Of a stretch of 64,000 nucleotides of DNA, positions 1 to 9,890 are shown one piece after another. Each line of letters starts with the position of its first letter. Position 1 is the first letter of the stretch. The stretch is taken from contig NC_089175.1 of the NCBI RefSeq assembly GCF_947507565.1, forward strand, positions 5,197,733 through 5,261,732, read 5' to 3'. Position numbers and translations under genes: made by a program. The stretch comes from Oscarella lobularis. Lineage: Eukaryota > Porifera > Homoscleromorpha > Homosclerophorida > Oscarellidae. Below the pieces are notes generated by a model. The model was not told the DNA's origin and did no database searches. It worked only from the letters and a program-made list of their open reading frames with translations.

Positions 1-908
1 TGATAGTCGGAACCCCGCAGTATCGTAACAGAAGCATAGCCGATTGTAAATTTTTCATACAGCAGAGCTTCTGTAGAAATGGTAAACGCTTTCGAGTAAA
101 TACAATAGGACAGCCAAGGACTTGCATTCCCTCAGAAGTGAAAGGAACGGGTAGTGGCCAGTCTGGTGCAGGAACAGCACTTAGAGCTTCGCATTTATCC
201 AGACGAATGTGTAGACCAATTTCTCTCATATCGCATTGCAAACAGAAACACCAGCGCATTCCACGTGGAACCATTTCCCACAGGAGCGGCCGTCGCAGCG
301 AATCATTCTTCCTCCTTCGTCCTCACCACATGCGCACCAATTACCACCGTCGGGCTCCTCTACGTCAGCGGACTCTGCACTCTAAACGGAAGGCCTTGTA
401 AAATATTTTCCCATCAGTTCTGGTAGAATGCATTTTCGGAAAAATTACTGAAGAACAGGTAAAAGATCTTTTAGATCGCCATCCTCCAAAATTCTCTCAA
501 CATGAATCTCTGTCGTCGTCCAGACAATAATGTCGAGGTATGGTACTAGAACGTACATTTGCAAGTGGCATTAATAGTAATATGGGTGATTTTTCTTCAG
601 CAAGAATGAATCACCGCTCTTCTCCAGACAGAACGACGACTTCTGTATTGCTTCATCTAGCGACGAATCTTCTGCTGATAGTGGACACTTCGCTTCAACT
701 ACGCCTAGACCACAGCAGCTGCACTCGGCTAATGCGACGCGCCCAGAAACGGCAAGCATTGTTTGACATGAAAACCTGTGCCTTTCACTTGTAAAGCCGG
801 TGTGGCCTTCTCTTTTCATTGTAGGCCTTCACGGCATCGCGCTCGTGATCTCTTCCCCACTTAATGGCCTTGCAATGAATTTGGCGACTTCTCTCTGGAT
901 AGCATACA
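1..908. other. no gene recognised
   Basis: Several ORFs of 80-100 codons overlap here on both strands. None shows a domain, a repeat pattern or a coherent splice structure that I recognise. It may be decayed transposon sequence continuous with the minus-strand remnants that follow. Confidence 0.4.
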
Positions 909-1763
909 TCATTTAGTAGCGACACAGACGGACTTTCGATTCGAGTGTGCACCACTGCATGAAGTTTCGAGGCAGTGATTCTGCCTGCTCGAATACCAGT
1001 CGCGTAACTGCGACTGTTCGACTTGACTCGTTTGAAGCTGTTTCACTTCAAATTCATTTGCTTGCTTGAACAAGGCGGGAACATCCAAGCTGCAGTTTTC
1101 TGGCTTATACAGTGCAGATAAATCAGGAGGGAGAGTTTCTTCACTCGTTTCGAAGCTGTGTGTGAAGCCTGGAACCAGAGACAGTATAATAGGTTTATTG
1201 GTAGTCTTCAACAACTGTTCAAAAGTGTGCTTTTTCTCATCGTCAGTGGGACCACAAACTAGTGCGGCGCAGCTGCTTTCACTTTAGACGAATTGGCAGC
1301 GAGAATGTCTCCTAGGGTGAGATACGGCGTTTCTCGCACGGGATTGGGAACGATCCACTCGTTGGCGCCAGATGTGGACGATGTATCGCTAAAGCTGCGA
1401 GCGGCGGCTTCAATCCAGAAGAGAAGAGCTCCGACGTGCGAACACGTCTCCGCTAACCCGGCCATGCATGTGCAATGACCAACTTCCACTGACCCACTTG
1501 ATCGAACAATAAACCACACGTCTAAAGGGGGCTTCCCTGTAGAGTAGCTGTGCCGCACCTTGCCGCCAATAGCAACAAAATTGCCAAAAATTTTTCATTC
1601 TGTTTCCAGGACCCAACCGCTGGTAAACAACTCGTAGCTTTGAGAGGGACTTGTAATTTTTTGCTTCGTCCAGAGTGACGAACCTCACCGTGTAGAGAAG
1701 GTAGGTAACAACATCTGCATAGCTAGAAACAGTAAAAAAAGTCAAAAGCGGGTTGCTAAGCAC
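909..1763 (-). pseudogene. SWIM zinc-finger / YqaJ-associated repeat protein, broken
   Basis: Three minus-strand reading frames together read as one protein. The first (1763-1410) gives its start. The second (1558-1259) has a SWIM zinc finger, CxC-x(n)-CxH, seen as GHCTCMAGLAETCSHVGAL. The third (1214-909) has the linker typical of this family (PIILSLVPGF, then PPDLSALYKP, then a Q/S-rich stretch with WY). In cnidarian and sponge genomes this arrangement lies just upstream of a YqaJ-like nuclease domain; I do not see that domain here. The frame changes inside the SWIM region and before the linker, so the gene is broken unless introns explain the shifts. SWIM fingers bind DNA or protein; the biological role of this family is not known to me. 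Assignment rests on motif memory only. Confidence 0.6.
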
Positions 1764-2238
1764 TACTTCCGGTATACGTAATTCGAGGCAATAGCGATCG
1801 ATCCCTTGAGTATTCGCCCCTTTTTCGTGCGTAGGGGTCTATCCCGTCAATCAGTGAAAGCTTTCCCACATAGCGCCTTTTCATATCTTCGGTGAGAGAG
1901 TAGTAATGCGATCCGTACTGTAGACCCGCCATGTTTCTGCCACGCGGATTATACGGGAACTGGGAATCGGAGCTTAAACGCAAGAGCTCTATAGTTAACT
2001 CATTTACCCATTCAGGACTTACTTTATTGAAGCAAACTTCGGTCGAAGATTTAAAAGCAGCGTGGATTGATTCTGCGCCCTGTTTCCCGTGAAAGGATAG
2101 TCCGACTTTCCACTTTTTCATCCAGGGCACAACGTGATCCTCCAGAAAGTGCATTTTCGGGATAAAAGACGAGGAAAACGTTTGGCAATAAAATTCCATA
2201 AAGGCTTTAACGGATAAATCTATAAACCTCACTGCCAA
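1756..2238 (-). CDS. uncharacterised repeat-associated protein fragment
   Basis: This 160-codon ORF carries the block MHFLEDHVVPWMKKWKVGL followed by FHGKQGAESIHAAF. Similar blocks recur in many copies in sponge and cnidarian genomes, in multicopy proteins of unknown function that I associate with transposons. The ORF starts mid-family (no N-terminal region upstream) and abuts the SWIM remnant on the same strand, so both may belong to one decayed element. No catalytic motif is visible, and no function is assigned. Confidence 0.5.
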   Translation of the reverse strand: MAVRFIDLSVKAFMEFYCQTFSSSFIPKMHFLEDHVVPWMKKWKVGLSFHGKQGAESIHAAFKSSTEVCFNKVSPEWVNELTIELLRLSSDSQFPYNPRGRNMAGLQYGSHYYSLTEDMKRRYVGKLSLIDGIDPYARKRGEYSRDRSLLPRITYTGSSA

Positions 2239-2654
2239 ATTTCTTTGCTTTCAGAAACGCTGTTCTTACCAATTTCGTCATCAGTAAACCTTTCGGCAAA
2301 GGCTGTAAATAGCATGGAAACGACGAAAAAGGGTGAACGCGGACTTGAACCTCGACGTCAGAGCTTCCGCTTCAGATGCGACTTCCCTGTCCTCAAAGCA
2401 GAGCTGACTGACGGAATTGCATATGATGTCGATGTTTCTTTCCTGTTAAAACAGGTACTAGTAATGTTATACTGACGCGGAAAACAGAAACGATACCGTT
2501 AGAGCCTTCTGGGCATGATTTCCTATAAACGTTACGCCAAAATAAACTTGTCTGTCAATCTTGCATTTAGACAGTGCAGCGTCAAGAGCTCTGATGCAAA
2601 CTTCAGCCCCTTTTTCTGGTGGCGAGATTGATCCAACATTTTGCTTTTAAATGC

Positions 2655-2874
2655 GTTAATACGATGAAGGGCAGGGGGGGGGGGGGGGGGGGGGGGGGGT
2701 ATTTCGGGTGTAATTGATCCCTACAATTTTATTAGCTTTTAGCTGAAGTAGCGCTGCTTCTTTTTGCATCTCTCTGACGGATTCCCGGCACTCCTCGGGA
2801 TCCGAAAGGCACGACCACGCAAGATGCTGAAGAAAGAGTGCCGCTCTTTCTTCTAATTCTTCCGCCTTTTCCAC
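2655..2874 (-). CDS. coiled-coil ORF running into a poly-proline artefact
   Basis: The ORF starts with an E/K/A/L-rich stretch with heptad character (about 50 residues). It then reads GINYTRNT and enters a proline run that exists only because the + strand carries a G26 homopolymer. The coiled-coil part may belong to the same family as the ORF at 1756-2238, in which coiled-coil exons are common. The C-terminus is not biological evidence. Low confidence. Confidence 0.3.
2674..2699. repeat. G26 homopolymer
   Basis: An uninterrupted run of 26 G on the + strand. Its length in the assembly is unlikely to be exact, and any ORF crossing it is unreliable. Confidence 0.95.
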
Positions 2875-3479
2875 TGCTTCACGCTGCTCAGCGTAGTTTT
2901 CTTCAGCTCGGGCTTCGATTTTGCTGTCGAGAGCGCGGCAAGCACTTTCGAATAAATTGAAAAGCCGGCAAAAAAATTCCTAAACTCACATGTAGAATAG
3001 GAATAGCTACCTGTTAAAGAACTCATGAAATTTAGTCACTCAATGAAGACATTTTTTACGTGGACCTCGACTTCAATATCAAACAGTGGTAGGGTGATTA
3101 CGTTGTGTAAAGCTTTGCCCTCTTTAGGTTTGCTCCACTTTCCAAGAATGAGTTGTAGTCGCGTTTCATTGACTCTGGGGAACGAGCTTCGCTTCTGCCT
3201 CTTTTTTTCCAGGGGATCTTGTGCTTTTTGCTTTGTACAAAGGCACCAAAGACATGGTCGCAAGCCTTAATTAAACAACAGATTCGTTTGCAACTGTAGT
3301 CGTACCACAAGCCCCGAAATTCCGTAAAGTTTGGACAAAAACTCGTAATCCCCGAAAACGAACAGATCGACTCTTGTCTCTAAAACTACTGTGTCACTTC
3401 TTTCTGAAGACCGCAAAAGTATTGTAACGCGTAGCTACTTCCACTTTGACAACAGTATTTGAGAAATCTGATGTTTGTA

Positions 3480-3725
3480 GTAACCTAAAGCTACTTCCAA
3501 ATTTGATCTTTGATCGATCCTCGATCGATCTTCAATTGCTCTCTAAGCGATCTTTGATCGCTCTTTGTGCAATCGCCGATCGATCCGTTACTGTACTTGT
3601 ACTGCTTTGGACCCTGGCTTTGGGCGGACGCTTGCTTTTTACGGGCGTCTGTTGTACTGCACGTACATTTGCCTACACACGCGGCAATACGTTTGATTGT
3701 GACGTCAGAGCGTGACAATCAACAC
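3480..3725 (-). mobile_element. MITE-like repeat, GTGACGTCA / GATC-rich family
   Basis: Read on the minus strand, this begins with GATTGTCACGCTCTGACGTC and runs into a stretch dense in GATCGATC and GATCGCTCTTTG. The same start and the same GATC-rich interior recur on the + strand at 14450-14640, and the start alone recurs at 14108. That makes it a dispersed non-coding repeat. No target duplication was found. Confidence 0.5.
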
Positions 3726-4329
3726 TGTCGTTTTGACTTCTCGGCGCATTTATAAAACGGAAAATGCTGCAGATCAATTTGAAAGAGGGTTTTCTAAGCT
3801 TTTTTCCGTTTATAAAAGAATAAACGCTTTATTCGCACCGTTAATCGCCTTTTTTGGATCACTCTTAAGTAAACTTATGGGCGAACACGTATATACTGTT
3901 CTTAAGAGCTAATAGTTTTAATGCTAACCTAAAGAAAACTTTCACGAGATCTCGACGTGTTCAGGATTGACCTAGTGGAAAAGAAACCGTGCAACAGATA
4001 GCTAAACCCTAACGACAGACTCCATCTGTGAACTCGTCTGCTGCAGTCTGACAACTGTATTTGATAACTATCAGGTAGTTAGGCACAAAGTGAAACGAAT
4101 TTTTACATCGTCGTCCATTGTTCATTGCTTCCATGGCAACAGACTCTTGAGGAGGAGTATCTTGAAGCTAAGTGGTTTTCGCATTTTTACAACAGTGTTT
4201 GGAAGAGGGACTCAAGCCAGTTCCACTCATTTACGCTTCATACGAGCGGAAAACCTGTGTCTCAAAAGACTTGAGCGCTTTTTTGTTGCACTAGAGAATG
4301 ACGTCAGTTGTCATCATGAGGCCCAACCG

Positions 4330-5390
4330 CTTCTGCTTACAAACAAACAGCTGGGGGCAAACCCCCGTCATTCTGGAGGCTTTGCTTTCTCAACATATTA
4401 AACAGAATTTTATATTTAAATCACAGGGGGCTTTGCTCTCGGAACCCCCTTTAATCTGGAGGCTTTGCCTCCAGTTCTCCGATTTTTAATACTGACTAGA
4501 TAATGATGGCCTTTCGTGAGCCATCATGGGATCCGAACACCCCCAGCACATTCTTATTACTCTAATTTTTGTAAACCCTTTTGCATAATTTGCATCGCAC
4601 TGCCTAACCACGTGAGTTGGCATGCTTTATTTTCCACAAAAGCCTACAATTTGGCCTCTTATGTAACCTTGACACAGAGCTATAGCTCTCCTCACCCTAA
4701 CCTCTGCCCCTTTGGATGATCGTGTCACGAGGCCCATTATTAGCTCGCAGTTGGGTTTGCGTGCTGCGAGCTGCACTCGCAGCTCGACAAACCCAACGTG
4801 CTCCTTTACTGCGTTCCCTTTATGAACGTTACTGACAAAGCTATTTCTATGTGCCCGTTATTTTTAATAGTATTTATCCTCGATAATGTAGTCTGTATAA
4901 TATGCCTGCTTGTTCCTGAAATGTTTTGAACACAATCCGGGGTTCCTATTTACTGTGACGTCACCTTTTTCGGTGCATTTCTTCGAAATACGGAAGATTA
5001 TGACATCACAATGATTGTGATGTCATAAAGGCACCTGTGGGTGTGATTGGCCTAAGAGCGATTGTGACGTGAGCGTTACCGACAGACAGACAGACAGACA
5101 CTTTGGTTTTTTGGGCGATCACGTTTGAGAGACCCTCGCGCCCTGGTGGGAGGGGAAATTAAAAGAATTTTAAAAAGGGTCACACTGTTAAATATCAGGG
5201 GAGTCTGCTCTCTGAACCCCCTTTAATCTAGAGGCTTCGCTTTAGTTTTCCGATTTTGCAATTAGTAATACTAATTATAAAATTTTAAAAAGAGATATAC
5301 TGTTAAATGTCAGGGGCGGAGCTTTCTGAACCCCCGTTATTCTGGAGGCTTCGCCTCCAGTTCTCCAAATTCGCAATTAGTAGTACAGAT
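4330..5390 (+). repeat. degenerate direct repeats with GGAGGCTTCGCCTCC
   Basis: A unit containing CAGGGGG-(CTTTGCTCT)-GAACCCCCTTTA and the small palindrome GGAGGCTTYGCCTCC occurs at about 4340, 4425, 5200 and 5315. The last two are in tandem with a period of about 118 bp, each preceded by ATTTTAAAAAG and CTGTTAAAT. Between them (4700-5110) lies unrelated sequence with a (GACA)n run at about 5086-5101 and several GTGACGTCA/TGATGTCA motifs. No coding signal. Confidence 0.6.
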
Positions 5391-6647
5391 GATAGGAATT
5401 AGGTCCATTTTCAGTCGTACTTACCGCAAAAGTAAAATATTCAATTATTCAATCGTCGCTAATAGTCATTCTAAGGAACGGTGCTGCTGCGTGCGTTGCT
5501 TGATAAACGTTTTGTATCTGAATAGAGCGATGCACACAGGATAGACGTGAAGTTCTGCTGCGCTCGATGTTTGTATTTGAATAGGGCTCATGCACATTAC
5601 ATCAGTAGCATCCACAAAAGAACTCAGTGGGCAAGGCGCGCGTTAACTACGAGAAAAAGCGCATTTTCTTCGAAACGAAGATACTTTTTAATGCAAATTT
5701 TCTTGCATCGTGTCGCGACGTATTTTGGCCAATTCCCTAAGGAAGATAATAATAGATAACGTTTTCGCTTTGAACCAGCGTCATTTCCATACGCAGCTTA
5801 TACTAATTAGCATAACTTGCGACGCTCTCCTACATGAACCGCTCTTCCAATGTTCTTGGCATTTGCACCATGATACGTATATACATTCCTTGTCTACCAT
5901 GCGCCGGTTTCGAGTGATCTCAAATGTGGCTAAGTTTTGCTCGAGAGGCCCGACAATGACGGATGATGTTACTGCGCGCTAAGGCTGTCACAATGTCATC
6001 GGCTTTTTCTTTGTCACCTTATGCAAATGAGCTCTCAGCTAAAGAAAGAGGGCGTTAAAGAGAAGATCGTTAAGGCGGGTTAGCAATGCGACCCGTACCT
6101 AATTGACCCTGTAAAACTTGTCCTGAATAGCTTCCGTATGTGTCAACGTTTAGCTTCGTCGCATACATGGTCCTGACGCTCAGGCCCGTTACGCAAAAGG
6201 AATTAATGGCATATCTTGTCTGTTTTATATACGACGTACGTATTCACTCTTGCTCTTGTAATTAAGGCTAAGAAAGGCATGATCGATGGGGAGAACTTTT
6301 TTTGCTCGGGCTGGGTGCATCAGCTGCAGTTGCACCAGAAAGGAAGAAGCTACGTGGTGAATATATAGGTATGGCAGTCGCAAAGGATGTTCGATCCTCC
6401 ACTGAAGCCCTGGTTCATTTGTAAAGAGAGCGACGAGTTTAGTGTGCTTATTGCACATGCAAAGGTGGGTATTTTTGCCTCTGTTTTAAATGTTCAACAA
6501 TTACGGTTGCTGCATAGACTTGGCAAAGCATGCTCCCATGTTACAGCAATAATCTATTGCGTCATAAAAGCCAGTGAAAATCGAAGGAAATTTTGGTTAG
6601 ATGCATGAACATCTCTTCCAAATGAATAGCTTCCACTTCCAAAACGG
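5391..6647. other. non-coding stretch, nothing recognised
   Basis: Short ORFs occur on both strands, but none has a recognisable domain or conserved-looking composition. I see no RNA gene or long repeat. Confidence 0.4.
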
Positions 6648-6760
6648 GTAAACGTCTGCACTGCTATAGTGCGTTCACACTGAGGCAAAACAACCGTACC
6701 GTAAACGTCTGCACTGCTATAGTGCGTTCACACTGAGGCAAAACAACCGTACCGTACCGA
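6648..6760 (+). repeat. 53-bp tandem duplication of a Harbinger-type terminus
   Basis: The sequence from GTAAACGTCTGCACTGC through GTGCGTTCACACTGAGGC to CAACCGTACC is present twice, at 6648-6700 and 6701-6753, with a 53-bp period. GTGCGTTCACACTGAGGC resembles the terminal inverted repeats of animal PIF/Harbinger elements, and remnants of both Harbinger genes follow downstream. The stretch after the repeat is rich in GGTACGGTT/AACCGTACC inverted motifs. Confidence 0.65.
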
Positions 6761-7054
6761 ACCGTTTCGATACGGTACGGTTATTTTTGTTTCTGAACGA
6801 GAACTGTACTCAACGGAACCGTACCCAAACCGTACCACCTTGAGCTGCCGTACCAGATACGGTTCGGTTGATGGTACTGTTATAAAAAATAGAGTTTTCT
6901 ACCGTTTCTGTCCTTCGAAACTCGACGTTTTTACGACGGTTGGTTCATTGTCATTATCAAGGAACAGCTTACGTCACAATGAAGATGGAACTCACTCATT
7001 TCTCCGGTAAGCTAGCATTAATGGTCACTGAAATGTCTTTCGTAGACAAAGAAG

Positions 7055-7300
7055 TCAAGTTTTTAATTTGAGTGTGGGGAGAAGCAGAGGTCCAGAGGCA
7101 GTTAGAAGGTTTTAAGCGAAATCGGCAAGTGTATGAAGGGATTGCGAGAAGGATGAGGGAAAGGGGGTATGAGAAGACGGCAGACCAGTGCAGGATAAAG
7201 ATGAAGAAGCTAAAGGGGACTATCGAAAGGTGAAGGATAAGAATGGCGAAACAGGAAGAGGGAGAAAGACGTGCAAGTTTAGGGAGATGTTAGGTTTATA
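7055..7300 (+). pseudogene. Myb/SANT-like (MADF-type) DNA-binding gene of a Harbinger element
   Basis: The + strand reads as a trihelix/Myb-SANT segment: VWGEAEVQRQLEGFKRN, then IARRMRERGYEKTADQC, then IKMKKLKG. After a frame change comes GETGRGRKTCKFREML. PIF/Harbinger elements carry two genes, a DDE transposase and a Myb-like partner that binds DNA and helps import the transposase. Here the partner is convergent with the transposase remnant at 7430-8200. A stop lies just before the domain and a frameshift within it, so it is dead. Confidence 0.7.
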
Positions 7301-7319
7301 TAATATACCGTTGGTAATA

Positions 7320-7400
7320 TTATACAATTATATATGTTAGTTATATACACATATACGTATGTGTATATATGTAAGTAAATACATATAATTTATAATAAAA
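7320..7400 (+). repeat. AT/ACGT-rich microsatellite
   Basis: A run of alternating TATATACAC/GTATATATG motifs lies between the convergent Harbinger genes. Confidence 0.7.
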
Positions 7401-7429
7401 ACCTGATGATTATTTACAAAATACCTTGC

Positions 7430-8200
7430 TAAGGCAGCGCGAATTGAAGCAGCACCTTCCAGCCCTATCTCTCCGTTGAGCTGTCCTGCTGGCTGCACAA
7501 GCGCCGTCGACTCGTACAGCTCGTTCTGCCATGCCTCGTCCAGTCCTTCGCCGTGAATCTCACAGATATTGTGTAGTACGCAGCAGGCAGCGATGATTGA
7601 CGGTGCGTTGCAGGTAGTGACGTTCACAGTTTTCTAAGTCGACGCCAGCGTGCTTTCAGCCTCCCAAAGGCATTTTCAACGACGATTCATGCGCTTGACA
7701 GCCCATTGCTAAACATTTTCTGAGAGTCTGACATTTCAGATCCGTGCACAAATGGTTTCATTAACCACGAAAGCAGTGGATAGGCGGAGTCACCAATTAA
7801 ATACGGTATGGAGAGATTCTGCAGCATTCAATATCACGTGGGTCTTCTTTACCCAGAATGACTCCCGCTTCAGCCAATCGGTAAAGACTTGAATTTCCAA
7901 AAACTCTTGCGTCGTGAACACTTCCTGGCAACCAGTACAAATATCCCGGAAAAGATAATTGTGATCAACCACCGCCTGTAGAATCATTGAGTACCACCCC
8001 TTCCAATTGTAGTAGTCCGTGTGATTCAGTGCCGGGGTGTCACAGGAATGTGACTCCCGTCGATTGTGCCCGCACACTGAGGGACCCCGAATTGTTCCAA
8101 GAACTCCTCCATGACGTCTCGTAGTCTACTTCCAGTCGGAAAAGTAACGTACTGACTCTTCAGCCGTCCTTGCTTGCGAGACACCTGGTGCAGTTAATTT
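7430..8200 (-). pseudogene. PIF/Harbinger DDE transposase (HARBI1-like), broken
   Basis: On the minus strand one frame reads FGVPQCAGTIDGSHIPV, holding the first catalytic Asp. The next frame reads HTDYYNWKGWYSMILQAV, then a DNA stretch corresponding to SVHDARVFGNS in a third frame. The C-terminal part (7627-7430) reads SIIAACCVLHNICEIHGE, the usual end of HARBI1-like transposases. At least three frame changes make it non-functional. Only the left element terminus (6648-6753) is visible. The 5' side of the transposase stops near the Helitron at about 8220, so the element is truncated there. Confidence 0.85.
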
Positions 8201-8223
8201 TACACCTGGATCGAGTGGCACGA

Positions 8224-9518
8224 TCAGCTCGAAAGTATTTCAATCCTTTGAAAAGGCAGTTTTTCTTTTTCTAAAACATTTAGTTGAAATCGTGGCTTGT
8301 ATATAGCACAATTCCAATTTCTACCAAACCATGTATAAACGCAGATATCAATTTGATACCGAGTTGCGGTAGCATATATTTCTGCCTGCGTTGCCCAAGC
8401 ACCTGGATTTCTAATCGCGCTTACGTGATCTTCGTACGTTCTACCATCTGGAGAAAAGATCTCAAACGCATATTTGAACTCCGACATGATGTCTGCAATT
8501 TTAGTCCGAAACTTCTGATGCAAATCTGGTTTGCCAACTGCTGCTTGAGATAGACAGCGAAAATAACAGTTTCCGTCTCCGATTATTTTCTCCCTTTTTC
8601 GACCAAGTTTGCGAAGAAGAGAAATCGGAGACGTGGGTTCCTGTACTGCGTTTCCAACTTTTCTCTGCACTTTTCGACGAGGTTTTCGAAGAGGAGGCCG
8701 AGGAGGAGACGCAGCACGCTCTGCTGTAGTTGGCGGCTTCAAACTACCGTTCGCAGTATTGCTTTGTTTACAACTACGTTTATTCCCTTTGAATGTAATA
8801 GGGCTAATGTTTTCCTCCAAGTCAGAAGCGTCGGAGTTATCATTACTATCCAACAGCTTTGGCAGCTCCTGCTGCTCTTCTTCTGACTTGGTGAAAAAAT
8901 CGTAAACCATTGTGTCGTTTGCTGAAAAGATTGACTCCGTACGCTTGGCTAGTTTCGCCAAGCGTCGATCTTCTCTTGAACGTAGTTTATAACTTTTTGA
9001 CTTGTTTAAATGAGCAATACGCTCAAAGTCAAAGCTTTGAATTAGGCAGTCGTCTAAATTTACGCACTCGAGATAACGCAACGTACGTAATTCCCGGTGC
9101 AAAATCTCGCTGCCTTATATCGATTACGGCCTTGTCAAGAGTAAGCCCTTGTGACTTGTGAACGGTTATAGCCCACGCCAAGTGAAGCGGAAGCTGCCGC
9201 CGTTTGCAAGTTGTTGCGTTACTCTTTAGGTTTGAGCTTGGCCATGTTCGTTCAATGGGACTCATAGGAACGCATCGCTCTCGTCTCCAAGTTGGGCCGT
9301 CGTATTTGTCCATTCGAATAACGACGGCCTCTGGCAGTGAGGGCGGCTTGCAACCAGTCTTATACAGAATGGCCACTATCGTTCCCATTGCACCATTGAC
9401 TAAACCTTTTTCGGTCCACAGGTTTGACGTCAGCATTACACGCGCGCCTTCGCAAAGATGAAGGCGCGAATGTAGACCGCCAGCAATTTCTTCGTTTGCC
9501 GTTGAATCTTCGTGGCGG
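8224..9518 (-). pseudogene. Helitron 3' part: PIF1 helicase end and OTU protease
   Basis: From 9510 the minus strand reads the late PIF1/RecD helicase motifs of a Helitron: [20 protein letters not shown], then [20 protein letters not shown], then [12 protein letters not shown] single-base insertion near 9050 shifts the frame. In the new frame (9055-8224) a linker of about 130 residues, acidic then basic, leads to an OTU cysteine protease domain: GDGNCYFRCLSQA holds the catalytic Asp and Cys, and a late His would be expected near the end. OTU domains occur on some Helitrons and Helentrons; their role there is unproven. The helicase N-terminal motifs are absent upstream, where DIRS gag sequence joins at 9511-9518. 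Their best match is the + strand Helitron at 28168-29860. Confidence 0.9.
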
Positions 9519-9890
9519 CAATTCTGCACGCGGCAGCCGGGCTGCGAGAAGGAGTTGTAGGAAAGGCAAATAGGCATTTTCTTATCCAACCTGGACAAGA
9601 GCTTCGAAATTTCGGTTTGGGGTCATCGACGAGCTGAAGAGCGAGAAGGGTTTTTTGGTCACGCGACTGCGCGAGCGCACAATCCGACGTCCTATGATCA
9701 GTGCCCAAGCAAAGGCGGCAAGGGGCGGCGTCCGACACCGTGACGTTAAATAAGTCGGCGTTGAGTGAATCCCATAATTGACGGGTCCGCAGAGGCTTGC
9801 TGACGCAAAAACGAATTATAAGCTAGCCAACCGGTGCCGCCATGGCGAGCAGCCTCGCGAACAAGCAATCGCATGTACGCCAACGTATCA
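9511..9890 (-). pseudogene. DIRS gag fragment inside the Helitron
   Basis: The minus strand from 9890 reads DTLAYMRLLVREAARHGG, then GWLAYNSF, then DSLNADLFNVTV. A zinc knuckle follows (CRLCLGTDHRTSDC), and last comes [19 protein letters not shown], the start of a second Cys/His cluster. This order is typical of DIRS-type gag proteins. Both junctions are sharp. The upstream one shares AAAGCAAGTGCGACCGTTC with the Helitron copy at 28168-29860. The downstream one lies in CCGCCACG, which also occurs where the + strand Helitron meets DIRS at 29861. There is at least one frame change between the knuckle and the second cluster. Confidence 0.8.

Noticed and set aside
2656..2874. Poly-proline protein
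   Set aside because: The proline run is only the translation of a G26 homopolymer.
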